A DNA stretch of 64,000 bases from Amycolatopsis azurea DSM 43854. GTDB lineage: Bacteria > Actinomycetota > Actinomycetes > Mycobacteriales > Pseudonocardiaceae. Position numbers and translations under genes: made by a program. Under the pieces are notes generated by a model. It saw nothing but the letters and a program-made list of their open reading frames with translations. It made no database searches and was not told the origin of the DNA. The first letter of the stretch is position 1, and every line of letters starts with the position of its first letter. The stretch is from assembly GCF_001995215.1 (NCBI RefSeq), contig NZ_MUXN01000023.1, positions 166,748 through 230,747 of the forward strand, in the 5' to 3' direction. Positions 8,511-17,152 of this stretch are shown here, piece by piece.

Positions 8511-9704
8511 GTGTCCAGCTCCGCACCGCGCCAGCTGGCGCTCATCTCCGCCGCGCAGATCCTCGCCATGGGGCTGTGGTTCTCCGCGTCGAGCATCGTC
8601 CCGGCCCTGCGCGCCGAATGGACGCTGTCCACGCAGGACACCGTGTTGCTCACCGCGTCGGTGCAGGTCGGTTTCGCCGCGGGCGCGCTGGCGTCGGCCG
8701 TCGCCAACCTCGCGGACCGGCTCCGGCCCGAGCGGCTGCTGGCCGCGAGCGCCGCGTCTGGCGCCGTCCTGACATGGCTCTTTCCCTTGTGTGGCAACCA
8801 GTTCTGGATCGCGGTGCTGCTGCGGTTCGGTACCGGGATGGCACTGGCCGGGGTCTATCCGGTCGGTATGAAGATCGTCGTGTCGTGGTTTCCGGACAGC
8901 CGCGGACTCGCGCTCGGCGTGCTGCTGGCCGCACTCGCCCTCGGTTCGGCGTCACCCCATCTGCTGGCCGGGAACCTGCCGGACTGGCGGACGGTACTCG
9001 ACGTCGCCGCCGTGCTGGCCCTCGGCGCGGCGGCGCTCGCCGTCCTTTTCGTCCGCGCCGGCCCGGCCGCCCGGCGTTCGCCGCCGTGGGAGCCGCGGTA
9101 CCTGATCACGATGGCGCGTGACCGGCGCCAGCGACTGATCGCGTTCGGCTATTTCGGCCACATGTGGGAGCTTTACGCGTTCTGGACCTGGATCCCGGCG
9201 TACGCCGCCGCGGCTTCGAAGGCCGCACCGGGCACGGTGAGCCTGTTCGCGTTCACCGTCATCGGCGTCGGCGGGGCGATCGGCTGCCTGCTCGGTGGCG
9301 CGCTGTCGGACCGGTTCGGACGGATCGACGTCGCGCTCGCGGCACTGGCCGTCAGCGGAGCCTGCTGCCTGGTCTCGGCGTCCGTCTTCGGTGCCCATCC
9401 CGCGGTGCTCGGCACGTTGCTGTTCGTCTGGGGTGTCGCCGCGATCGCCGACTCCGGCCAGTTCTCCGCCGCGTTGAGCGAAGCCGCGGATCCCCGCTAT
9501 GTCGGCACCGCGCTCACCGCGCAGACCGCGATCGGGTTCCTGCTCAGCGCGCTGACCATCCAGGGCCTGCCGGTGCTCGCCGACGCCGTCGGCTGGCGGG
9601 CCGCGGCGCCCGCGCTGGCCGTCGGGCCGCTGATGGGCGTGGTCGCCATGACCCGGCTCCGCCGTCCAACACTTGACCAGATTTCAAAATCAGTCATAAA
9701 CTAG
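8511..9704 (+). CDS. MFS transporter (12-TM)
   Basis: This is a 397-residue membrane protein with about 12 hydrophobic helices in two halves. A cytoplasmic loop motif GGALSDRFGRID lies between TM8 and TM9. The start GTG 8511 leads into SSSAPRQLALISAAQILAM. It resembles the nitrate/cyanate or sugar-phosphate-like MFS branches rather than DHA2 exporters, but the substrate is not clear. A TetR gene begins 5 bp after its stop, so the two are co-transcribed and the regulator may control this transporter. Confidence 0.87.
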   Translation: MSSSAPRQLALISAAQILAMGLWFSASSIVPALRAEWTLSTQDTVLLTASVQVGFAAGALASAVANLADRLRPERLLAASAASGAVLTWLFPLCGNQFWIAVLLRFGTGMALAGVYPVGMKIVVSWFPDSRGLALGVLLAALALGSASPHLLAGNLPDWRTVLDVAAVLALGAAALAVLFVRAGPAARRSPPWEPRYLITMARDRRQRLIAFGYFGHMWELYAFWTWIPAYAAAASKAAPGTVSLFAFTVIGVGGAIGCLLGGALSDRFGRIDVALAALAVSGACCLVSASVFGAHPAVLGTLLFVWGVAAIADSGQFSAALSEAADPRYVGTALTAQTAIGFLLSALTIQGLPVLADAVGWRAAAPALAVGPLMGVVAMTRLRRPTLDQISKSVIN

Positions 9705-9708
9705 CGCG

Positions 9709-10383
9709 GTGACCGAAGACCGGCGGGAACGCGCCGAACGCATCCTCGACGCCGCCGCCGACCTGCTCCTGCGGCACGGCTACCGGCGGGTGACCGTGGA
9801 GGACGTCGCCGAACACGCCGGCGTCGGCAAGGGAACCCTGTACCTGCACTGGAAAACCCGCGAACAGCTGTTCCTCGCGGTGATGCTGCGCGAGGCCGCC
9901 CGGTCCATCGAGGATCTGGCACAGGCGATCGAAGACGATCCGGACCTCACCCTGCTGCATCGGATGACCCGCACCCAGTTCCTCAACGTCGTGCGCAGGC
10001 CGCTGCTCCACGCGCCGTACCTCGCCGACTCCGGCGTACTGGGCAAGCTCGCCGCGAAGCTCCACGAAAACCAGGATCCCCGGCACCACGAGGCGTTCCT
10101 GGACTACCTGAGGCTGCAGGCCGAGCACGGCCTGATCCGCACCGACCTGAAGATCGAAGACCTGGCGACGGCGTATCAAGCCGTCCTGCACGGGTTCCTG
10201 CTCGCCCCGGCGGCGGCGGATCCCGAGGCCGCGGCCGAACTACTGGCCGACACCGTCGCCCGCGCCTTCCAGCCGACGGCCACTCCCCCCGCCGCGCGGG
10301 TGCGCGCGGCGGCACCGGGCGCCATCGCCCTCTTCCGCGCGACCGCGGAAATCGACCGCGCCAACCTCCGGCGCGCCTACTGA
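9709..10383 (+). CDS. TetR family regulator
   Basis: This is a 224-residue regulator from GTG 9709. The N-terminal HTH (about residues 10-56) reads RRVTVEDVAEHAGVGKGTLYLHWKTREQLF, typical of TetR. The C-terminal ligand domain is all-helical. It sits in a tight run between the MFS gene (5 bp upstream) and an F420 oxidoreductase (12 bp downstream). The three probably form one operon. Confidence 0.92.
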   Translation: MTEDRRERAERILDAAADLLLRHGYRRVTVEDVAEHAGVGKGTLYLHWKTREQLFLAVMLREAARSIEDLAQAIEDDPDLTLLHRMTRTQFLNVVRRPLLHAPYLADSGVLGKLAAKLHENQDPRHHEAFLDYLRLQAEHGLIRTDLKIEDLATAYQAVLHGFLLAPAAADPEAAAELLADTVARAFQPTATPPAARVRAAAPGAIALFRATAEIDRANLRRAY

Positions 10384-10395
10384 CGGGAGCCGCGC

Positions 10396-11319
10396 ATGCG
10401 GACCGGAATCCTCCTCGACGAAATCGGTGTCCCCTTCCACGAAGTCGTCACGCAAGCGAAAGAGGCGGCCAGGCTGGGCTACGACGCGATCTGGCTCGCG
10501 CAACGCGGCGGCTGGGACGCGCTCACCGCGTTGACCGCGCTCGGCTTGGCCGCACCGGGTCCCGCGCTGGGCACCTCGGTGATCCCCACTTACCCCCGGC
10601 ACCCGATTTCCTTGGCGGCACAGGCTTTGACCCTGCAAGCCGCCACGGGCGCGCCGGTCTCCCTCGGTGTCGGGCTGAGCCACCGGCCGATCATCGAAGA
10701 CCAGTACGGTTATTCCTTCGACCGGCCGATCCGGCACCTGCGTGAATACCTCCAGGCGCTGAACCCGTTGCTGCACCACGAAAATGCCGATGTGCACGGC
10801 GAGACCCTGACCGCCGTGGGCACCATCGAGGCACCCGGCGCCGAGCCGCCTTCGGTCGTCGTCGGCGCGTTGAGCCCGCTGTCACTGAAGGTCAGCGGGG
10901 CCCATGCCGACGGTGTGGTGTCCACCTGGGCAGGCGCGCGTTCGCTGGCGGAGTACATCGTCCCGACGCTGTCCAAGGCCGCGTCCGGGGCCGGGCGCCC
11001 GGCACCGCGGATCGTCAGCGGGCAGCTGATCTCCGTCACCGGCGATCCCGACGGACCGCGGAGCTGGGTCGCCGAGAACTACGGCATGGCCGCGAACATC
11101 CCGGCGTATCAGGCGGTCTTCAGCCGGGACCGGGTCGACGGTCCCGGCGGTACGGTGATCGCGGGCGACGAGGAGTTCGTCCGGGCGCGGGTCCGCGAAC
11201 TCGAGGACGCCGGTGCGACGGAACTGCTCCTGATGCCGGTGGGAACACCCGAAGAGCAGGCGCGCACCCGCGAACTGTTCGGTTCCCCAGCAGCCGCAGG
11301 TGCTCGTCCGTCAGCTTGA
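10396..11319 (+). CDS. LLM class F420-dependent oxidoreductase (TIGR03564-like)
   Basis: This is a 307-residue luciferase-like TIM barrel starting at ATG 10396 with GGGAG upstream. Recognisable parts are MRTGILLDEIG, LGTSVIPTYPRHP and the conserved LGVGLSHRPIIEDQYG. Family members use reduced F420 or FMN to reduce or oxidise small molecules; the substrate is unknown. It probably shares an operon with the MFS and TetR genes. Its 3' end overlaps the convergent PucR gene by 9 bp. Confidence 0.9.
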   Translation: MRTGILLDEIGVPFHEVVTQAKEAARLGYDAIWLAQRGGWDALTALTALGLAAPGPALGTSVIPTYPRHPISLAAQALTLQAATGAPVSLGVGLSHRPIIEDQYGYSFDRPIRHLREYLQALNPLLHHENADVHGETLTAVGTIEAPGAEPPSVVVGALSPLSLKVSGAHADGVVSTWAGARSLAEYIVPTLSKAASGAGRPAPRIVSGQLISVTGDPDGPRSWVAENYGMAANIPAYQAVFSRDRVDGPGGTVIAGDEEFVRARVRELEDAGATELLLMPVGTPEEQARTRELFGSPAAAGARPSA

Positions 11320-12546
11320 CCTCGGTGAAGGCAGATGCGAGGTGTCCGGGAACATGTGGAGCGCGCGCAGGGCGGCGCCGAGTTCGGCGATGTCGGCCGG
11401 GTCGGTCAGCGAACGGCCCAGTTCCTCGGAGATCCGCTTCAGCCGGTGCCGGATCGTGTTGGGGTGACAGAACATCCGCTCGGACGTCAGTTTCGTGGAG
11501 CCCTGGCATTCGAACCACGCCCGCAACGTCAGCAGCAGCACGTTCCGGTCGTCGCCGTGCATCTCCAGGATCGGCCGCAGCACGTGGTGCGCGAGCTGGA
11601 CCGACGCCTCGGGCGCGCTGGCGACGAGCCCGGCGAGCGGCGATTCGTTGAACTGCACCATTCCCTTCGTGCCCGGCATCATGCTGGAGAGCGCGACCCG
11701 CGCGAGGTGCAGGGCGCGGGAAGTGTTCCCGAGACCGGTGAAGACCGGGCTCACACCGATCCGGCCGGTCTGGTTCTCCCGCAGCAGCTCGATGATCACC
11801 GGGGACGCCGACGGGTCCCGCATGGACACGACCCCGACCTGGAGGTCGGGGGTGAGCCGCCACGCGGACGCGAGATGCCGGTCGCGGAGCCGGTTTTCGA
11901 TCTGGGGCAACGGTTCGTGCCCGACGCGCGGGGTCTCCGCCGCGACGACGACGTAGGTCCCGTCGAGCGAGAGTTCCAGCACCCGGGCGATGTCCCACAG
12001 CGTGCCTTCGGTGGCCGCGCCGCCGGCGAACAGCGCCTCGATCAACGCGGAGCGCCTGCTTTGGTGCGCCAGCATGACTTCGGCGGTGGTGTCGCGGTAG
12101 GTCGTCGTAAGCGCTTCGGCGTAGTCGTCGATCAGCGCCCAGATCGCCGACGTCGCGGCGACGAGGCCGCGCAGGTCCTGCTGCTCGCCCGCGGAGGTCA
12201 GTTCGACGAACCGGTTCCACACCTCGGTGAGCCCGATCCGGTACGCCCGCAGGAGTTCCGGCAGCGGCGCGCCCTGCAGCGCGCGTGCGCGCCCGGTCGC
12301 CCGCGCCTGCGCGAGGTCGGGTTCCTCGGTGCCGCGCAGGGTGCGCATGACGTACTCGAGGTTGTTCCGCACCGATGTCCGCAGTTCGGCGAGGGTGACG
12401 AACTGCGCGTCGTGGTACACCGGCATTTCGGCGCGGATCTGCTCGACGGTGGTCTCGATCATCCCGGGCAGCTGTTTTTCGACCTCGACGGCCAGCTCGG
12501 CGACGATGACGGCCGAGCCTTCGCGGAGCACGGTTCGATAGTGCAT
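11311..12546 (-). CDS. PucR family (CdaR-type) transcriptional regulator
   Basis: This regulator of about 411 residues has a PucR C-terminal HTH (about residues 345-395) with CHPNTIRHRLKRISEELGR. A GGDEF-like middle region and an N-terminal helical domain precede it. I start at ATG 12546 because GGAGGG lies 5 bases upstream; an in-frame GTG at 12570 has no such site. The target is unknown. The Mo-hydroxylase genes transcribed toward it from 15410 could be controlled by it, since PucR-like proteins often regulate purine or xanthine catabolism, but that is inference. Confidence 0.9.
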   Translation of the reverse strand: MHYRTVLREGSAVIVAELAVEVEKQLPGMIETTVEQIRAEMPVYHDAQFVTLAELRTSVRNNLEYVMRTLRGTEEPDLAQARATGRARALQGAPLPELLRAYRIGLTEVWNRFVELTSAGEQQDLRGLVAATSAIWALIDDYAEALTTTYRDTTAEVMLAHQSRRSALIEALFAGGAATEGTLWDIARVLELSLDGTYVVVAAETPRVGHEPLPQIENRLRDRHLASAWRLTPDLQVGVVSMRDPSASPVIIELLRENQTGRIGVSPVFTGLGNTSRALHLARVALSSMMPGTKGMVQFNESPLAGLVASAPEASVQLAHHVLRPILEMHGDDRNVLLLTLRAWFECQGSTKLTSERMFCHPNTIRHRLKRISEELGRSLTDPADIAELGAALRALHMFPDTSHLPSPRSS

Positions 12547-12644
12547 GGACGCCCTCCGGGGCAGGGACACCTCGTCGAGCCCCTGGGGACGTCATCTAAC
12601 ACGACTTGCCCGGAAGTGGCCTGTCGAAGCCGGGCAACTCCGCC

Positions 12645-12678
12645 GGTGCGGCGAAAGCCTCGGAATTTTCGCCGCACC
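12645..12678 (-). terminator. hairpin downstream of the Mo-hydroxylase operon
   Basis: GGTGCGGCGAAA (12645-12656) and TTTCGCCGCACC (12667-12678) are perfect 12-bp arms with a 10-nt loop. They begin 10 bp after the stop of the [2Fe-2S] subunit. This is a good candidate for the operon terminator, although it lacks a T-run. Confidence 0.6.
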
Positions 12679-12687
12679 AGCGGGTTT

Positions 12688-13143
12688 TCACATCTTCGCG
12701 GCGGCGCTCTTGATGGCTTCGCGGATCCGGAAATAGGTGCCGCAACGGCAGACGTTCTGGATCGCGTCGATCTCGGCGTCCGTCGGGTTCTTCGTCTTCT
12801 TCAGCAACGCGACGGCGGCCATGATCTGCCCCGGCTGACAGTAGCCGCACTGCGCGACGTCCTGCTCCAGCCAGGCCTCCTGGACCGGGTGCAGGTCCTC
12901 GCCGTCGGCGAGGCCTTCGATGGTGGTGACGTCCTTGCCCGAGCAGTCGGACACCGGCGTCACGCACGGGTTGAACGCCTCGCCGTCGAGATGGCTGGTG
13001 CAGGCCTTGCAGACGTTGATCCCGCAGCCGTACTTCGGGCCGCGGACGCCGAGCTTGTCCCGCAGCGCCCACAGCATGGGCAGATCGGCGGGCGCGTCGA
13101 CGGTGACGGTCTTCCCGTTCACCGTGAAGGTGTAATTGGGCAT
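12688..13143 (-). CDS. [2Fe-2S] small subunit of a molybdenum hydroxylase (IorA-like)
   Basis: This is a 151-residue electron-transfer subunit. The plant-type cluster ligands are C40, C45, C48 and C60. The second cluster ligands are C99, C102, C132 and C134 (CGYCQPGQ and CRCGTY). Start ATG 13143 has AAGGAG at ideal spacing. The gene follows the catalytic subunit by 26 bp. It resembles isoquinoline 1-oxidoreductase or aldehyde oxidoreductase small subunits, which work without a separate FAD subunit. Confidence 0.93.
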   Translation of the reverse strand: MPNYTFTVNGKTVTVDAPADLPMLWALRDKLGVRGPKYGCGINVCKACTSHLDGEAFNPCVTPVSDCSGKDVTTIEGLADGEDLHPVQEAWLEQDVAQCGYCQPGQIMAAVALLKKTKNPTDAEIDAIQNVCRCGTYFRIREAIKSAAAKM

Positions 13144-13169
13144 CGGAACTCCTTGGCGGGGAAGGAAAG

Positions 13170-15410
13170 TCAGCGGGGGAACGGGTCGAAGTCGATCGGG
13201 AAGTTGATCGGGAAGCTGCGCGGTTTGATCCCGGTGGCCCGCGCGTAGGCGTTCCCGATCGCGCCGACCGGCGCGGGTACGCCGAGTTCCCCGGCGCCGC
13301 CGATCTCGCCCGTCTCCGGCATCACGTGCACCTTGACGTCCATCGGCGAGTTCTTCTGCCGCGCGTAGTGGAACTGCGAGTAGCTGCCCTCCAGCGGGAG
13401 CCCCTTGTCGATGTGCAGCCCGGCGGTCAGCGTCGTGGAGATGCCGTCGGTCAGGCCGCCGAGCATCTGCGCCTCGATCCCGCGCGGGTTGATCGGCTTG
13501 CCGACGTCGACGGCGATGGTCGCCTTGGTGACGCGCGGGTTCTTCGGGTCACGGGCGTCCATTTCGACCAGGCAGGCGGTGTAGGACTTGTATTCGCCGT
13601 GCACCGCGACACCCTGCGCGAAGCCCTTGGGCATCTTCTTGCCCCACTCGCCGAGTTCGGCGACCTTGTCCAGCACGGCGCGCTGCCGGTCGTTCTTGAT
13701 GAACTCGCGCCGGAACGCCACCGGGTCCTTCCCGAGCTTCGCGGCGATCTCGTCGACCATGATCTCTTCCGCGCCGCGCGTGCTCGACGAGTACACCGAC
13801 CGCCAGGCGCCGGTGTGGAAGTCCACCGGGACCTCGTTGAGCAACTGCGTGGTGACCCCGAAGTTGTACGGCGACTTCACCGTCAGCAGGAACACCGTCT
13901 GCGCGAAGCTCAGGTTGCCGCCGACCGGGAGTTCGGCGGCGAAGGCGGTCAGGACCTCGCCGAGCCCGTGGCTCCAGTCGGTCTCCACACTGGCGACGCG
14001 GTGCTCGAAGGTGAGCACCTGGCCGAGCGCGAAGGTGGCGCGGATCTTGTGGTGGCTGGCGGCGCGGGCGCGGCCGTGGCGCATGTCGTCGATGCGGCTC
14101 CACATCAGCCGCACCGGCCGCTTCATCGCCTTCGAGATCCGCGCGGCTTCGATCGCGCCGTCGGAGAACAGGCGGCGGCCGAACGACCCGCCCGCCTGCT
14201 GGACGTGCACGGTGACCTTGTTCTCCGGCAGCCCGAGTTCCCGCGCGATGTTCTGCTTCGCGAGGATCGGGACCTTCATGCCCGACCAGATGGTCGCGCT
14301 GTCCTCGCGCACGTCGGCGACCGCGGAGTTGGTCTCCAGCGGCGCGTGGCTGGCGAAGGCGAAGTCGAACTCGCCGTCCACGTACTGGGTCAGCAGTGGC
14401 GGCACGACGAACGGCAGCGCCGCGGCCTGGAGCTTCTTCTTGATCGTCGCGTTGTTCTCGCCGTCCACGGTGCCCGTGTTCCAGGTGACGTCGAGGGCGT
14501 TCTTGCCGTCGAGCGCCTGCCCGAAGGTCTCGGCCAGCACCGCGACCCCGGTCTTGATGACGGCGATGTCGAGGATGCCCGGCATCGCGCGGACGGCGGC
14601 CTCGTTGTTGACCTTCTTCACCGTGCCGTTGATCGTGGGCGGGCGGCGGACCATGGCCGGCTTCGCGCCGGGGATGTCCAGATCGAGGGTGTACTTCAAC
14701 TGCCCGGTGACCATCGCGCGGGCGTCCTTGCGCGACTGCGGCGTGCCGACCAGCTTGTGCGCGGATTCCGCCTTCGGGGTCACGGTGAGCTTGCCCAGGT
14801 CGGCGCGGGCGGCGGGCCTGGACAGCGCGCCGTAGTCCATGCGGCGGCCGTCGGGCGCGATCACCGCGCCGTCCCTTGTGGACAGCCGGTCGGCCTGGGC
14901 TCCCCACTGCCGCGCGGCGGTCGCGACCAGCCGCGCGCGGGCGGCGGCGGCCGCGGTCCGCACCGGGGTGTAGAGCGAGCGCATCGTGTTGGAGCCGCCG
15001 GTCAGCTGGTTGAACAGCAGTTCCGGGCGGGCGTCGGAGAGCACGACGTCGACGCGGTCGAGCGGCAGGTCCAGTTCTTCGGCGACCAGCATCGCGTTCG
15101 CGGTGGTGATGCCCTGGCCCACCTCGGTCCGCGGCAGTTCCAGCCGCACGCGGCCGTCTTCGCGGACTTCGAGTACGAGCAGACCGGCGGTCGGGGCGTT
15201 CGACAGGATCAGGACGTCGCCGAGGTCGAGGATCTCGGCCGGTCCGGGCAGGGTCGGGATGACGGCTTCGGCCTCTTCGGGCGCGACGGTGTCGAGACCG
15301 ATCTTCGTGGCGATCGTGAGGGTGGGCGCGGCGACGAGGAAGCTCAGGAACCGGCGACGGCCGAGGCCTCCGGGGTCCTGCTCTTCGGTTCCAGTGGTGG
15401 GGCTGGCCAT
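13170..15410 (-). CDS. molybdopterin catalytic subunit of an aldehyde/isoquinoline-type oxidoreductase (IorB-like)
   Basis: This is a 746-residue xanthine-dehydrogenase-family large subunit. The N-terminus has a twin-arginine signal (GRRRFLSFL, residues 17-25), pointing to export of a folded, cofactor-loaded enzyme. Conserved regions include FGRRLFSDG (Moco binding) and the C-terminal GGAGELGVPA, which holds the usual catalytic Glu. There is no FAD subunit, so electrons probably pass from the small [2Fe-2S] subunit to a cytochrome or quinone. An aldehyde or N-heterocycle substrate is likely but not specified by sequence. The operon order is large then small subunit. Confidence 0.92.
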   Translation of the reverse strand: MASPTTGTEEQDPGGLGRRRFLSFLVAAPTLTIATKIGLDTVAPEEAEAVIPTLPGPAEILDLGDVLILSNAPTAGLLVLEVREDGRVRLELPRTEVGQGITTANAMLVAEELDLPLDRVDVVLSDARPELLFNQLTGGSNTMRSLYTPVRTAAAAARARLVATAARQWGAQADRLSTRDGAVIAPDGRRMDYGALSRPAARADLGKLTVTPKAESAHKLVGTPQSRKDARAMVTGQLKYTLDLDIPGAKPAMVRRPPTINGTVKKVNNEAAVRAMPGILDIAVIKTGVAVLAETFGQALDGKNALDVTWNTGTVDGENNATIKKKLQAAALPFVVPPLLTQYVDGEFDFAFASHAPLETNSAVADVREDSATIWSGMKVPILAKQNIARELGLPENKVTVHVQQAGGSFGRRLFSDGAIEAARISKAMKRPVRLMWSRIDDMRHGRARAASHHKIRATFALGQVLTFEHRVASVETDWSHGLGEVLTAFAAELPVGGNLSFAQTVFLLTVKSPYNFGVTTQLLNEVPVDFHTGAWRSVYSSSTRGAEEIMVDEIAAKLGKDPVAFRREFIKNDRQRAVLDKVAELGEWGKKMPKGFAQGVAVHGEYKSYTACLVEMDARDPKNPRVTKATIAVDVGKPINPRGIEAQMLGGLTDGISTTLTAGLHIDKGLPLEGSYSQFHYARQKNSPMDVKVHVMPETGEIGGAGELGVPAPVGAIGNAYARATGIKPRSFPINFPIDFDPFPR

Positions 15411-15479
15411 CGGGAAGATCCCTTCGAGAGCGCGCGGTGAAGGCGGGGACCCTCGCGCGGCCTGGGGTTGGATGGCGAC

Positions 15480-15509
15480 ACGCTAGGCATCGGCATTTGG
15501 CCTAGTCAA
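15480..15509 (-). promoter_or_regulatory. candidate promoter with internal dyad for the Mo-hydroxylase operon
   Basis: On the minus strand TTGACT (15509-15504) is followed after 18 nt by TAGCGT (15485-15480), a plausible -35/-10 pair about 65-70 bp before the operon start. An inverted repeat, CTAGGC (15483-15488) and GCCTAG (15500-15505), spans the spacer, where a repressor could act. The call rests on motif likeness only. Confidence 0.35.
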
Positions 15510-15589
15510 CGCGGAGTAGTCGTGTCAGCTCATCTGTGTGACGAGGTGACAGCGAAGAGCCCCAAATGTGTGACGCGCCACAGCGTGGC

Positions 15590-16159
15590 CTAGATGGAGT
15601 CGCGCTCGCGGCCTGCTTCGAGCAGGTCTTCGCGGGCTCGCGCGATACGCGAGCGCACGGTGCCGACCGGGCAGCCGCAGATCTCGGCGGCCTCGGCGTA
15701 GGAAAGGCCCAGTACTTGGGTGAGGACGAGGACCTCGCGCCGTTCCGGGTCGAGACCGTCGAGCAGCATCCGCAGCTCCACGAGGTCTTCGAAGCCCGCG
15801 ACACCCTCCGCCTGACGGGCACCGCGACGCTCGGCGGTGGCCTCCCAGTCGACGTCGGCGAGCTTCGGACGGGCCGAAGCCGCCCGGATGCGGTCGACGA
15901 CCACGCGGCGCGCGATCGACAGGAGCCAGGTCCGCGAGGAGGACCGGCCGGCGAACCGGCGCAGGCTGCCGAACGCGCGCAGGTACGTCTCCTGAGTGAG
16001 ATCGTCGGCGGCGGCGACGTCGGCGAGGTGCGCGACGAAACGCCAGACGTCGGCCTGGGTGGCCCGCACCCAGTCCTCGAGCGCCCGCCGGTCGCCGCGG
16101 GCGGCGGCGAGAGCGAGCTCGGTCACCCGCTCGTCGTCGTGGTTGCGCGGCCCGGCCAT
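15590..16159 (-). CDS. ECF RNA polymerase sigma factor
   Basis: This is a 189-residue sigma-70 family protein from ATG 16159; the longer frame crosses the divergent promoter region. Region 2 contains DDLTQETYLRAFGSLRRF and region 4 contains GLSYAEAAEICGCPVGTVRS. It is divergent from a zinc-finger membrane protein (start 16218), which is very probably its anti-sigma factor. GGGAACC at 16182-16188 in the 58-bp gap resembles an ECF -35 element reading toward the anti-sigma gene, so autoregulation is possible. The inducing signal is unknown. Confidence 0.92.
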   Translation of the reverse strand: MAGPRNHDDERVTELALAAARGDRRALEDWVRATQADVWRFVAHLADVAAADDLTQETYLRAFGSLRRFAGRSSSRTWLLSIARRVVVDRIRAASARPKLADVDWEATAERRGARQAEGVAGFEDLVELRMLLDGLDPERREVLVLTQVLGLSYAEAAEICGCPVGTVRSRIARAREDLLEAGRERDSI

Positions 16160-16217
16160 ACGAGAAACGTAGCAGCGTCCCGGGAACCAGGGCAGGCCCG
16201 CGCCCGACAAGTGAGAC

Positions 16218-16946
16218 GTGAAGTGCGTGACTTGCCGTGAAGCCCTGTCGGCCCGGCTCGACGGCGAAACCGAACCCGTCCCGCCCGAGGTGGTCGACCG
16301 GCACGTGGCCGGCTGCGCCGCCTGCCGGTCGTGGCTCGCCGGCGCCGAGCGGCTGCACCGGACGATGCTGCTGCGCCCGGCTCCCCCGGTCCCGGACCTC
16401 ACCGCCGTCATCCTGGAACGCACCCCCGCCCCGCCGAGTGAAGGCTGGACGGCCAGGATCGCCCTCGCCGTGGTCGCGATCGCGCAGCTCGGCCTCGCCT
16501 TCGCCCAGTTGCTGGGCATCGAGGACCACGCCGCCGGTCACGGCTCCGAATCCCTGATCGGGCACCTTTCCCACGAGAGCAGCGCGTGGAACCTCGCCGT
16601 CGGCGTCGGGCTCGGCTGGGCGGCCGTCCGCACGAAGGCGGCGGCCGGGCAGCTGCCGGCGCTGACCGGTTTCGTCGCGCTGCTCCTGGCCCTGTCCGCG
16701 GGCGACCTCGTCACGGGACAGGTCACCGCCGGGCGTGTGCTCACCCACGGTCTGGTCGTCGCCGGGCTCCTGTTGCTGTTCGTGGTGAACCGCCAGCACC
16801 GCCTGCGCAACCGCCCCAGCCCGGCGACGACGGCAGGCGACTCGGAGGGGTACCCCGCGGAATCAGGCCACGAAACGGACGAGGCCCCCGAACGGCCTCG
16901 CCAGCACGGGGGATTCCGGCGTCCGGCGAGCCGTCACGTCGCCTGA
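16218..16946 (+). CDS. membrane anti-sigma factor with zf-HC2 domain
   Basis: This is a 242-residue protein from GTG 16218. The N-terminal cytoplasmic zinc-binding anti-sigma domain has HxxxCxxC (H29, C33, C36) plus an extra CxxC at residues 3-6. Several hydrophobic helices follow (about residues 80-100 and 120-195), and then a polar C-terminal tail. It lies divergent from the ECF sigma factor, which it presumably holds inactive at the membrane. A sensory role of the membrane part is inferred. The DasR-like operator lies 6 bp after its stop. Confidence 0.85.
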   Translation: MKCVTCREALSARLDGETEPVPPEVVDRHVAGCAACRSWLAGAERLHRTMLLRPAPPVPDLTAVILERTPAPPSEGWTARIALAVVAIAQLGLAFAQLLGIEDHAAGHGSESLIGHLSHESSAWNLAVGVGLGWAAVRTKAAAGQLPALTGFVALLLALSAGDLVTGQVTAGRVLTHGLVVAGLLLLFVVNRQHRLRNRPSPATTAGDSEGYPAESGHETDEAPERPRQHGGFRRPASRHVA

Positions 16947-16952
16947 TCATGC

Positions 16953-16964
16953 TGGTCTAGACCA
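16953..16964. promoter_or_regulatory. DasR-type operator (dre)
   Basis: TGGTCTAGACCA is a perfect 12-bp palindrome identical to the core of the dre consensus bound by the GntR regulator DasR of streptomycetes, which responds to glucosamine-6-phosphate. It lies about 190 bp before the ROK regulator gene. Binding in this organism is inferred from the match. Confidence 0.65.
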
Positions 16965-17152
16965 TTACCGGTCACTGGGAGCACCCGCGCGGACACCGGG
17001 TGAATCACCGGATTTCGCGCGCGCCCTGCGCGATTTGCGACCCGGACACGTTTACTGTCACCGGGAACCATCGAATGTAAACCTTCTTGCCCTTTTCGGG
17101 TCGGACCCGGCTAACTTTGGTGGAACACCTTGTTCGACAGGAGGCGAAGCTC

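Noticed and set aside
16182..16188. GGGAACC as an ECF promoter for the anti-sigma gene
   Set aside because: No clear -10 partner at the right spacing, so it is kept only as a remark in the sigma factor entry.
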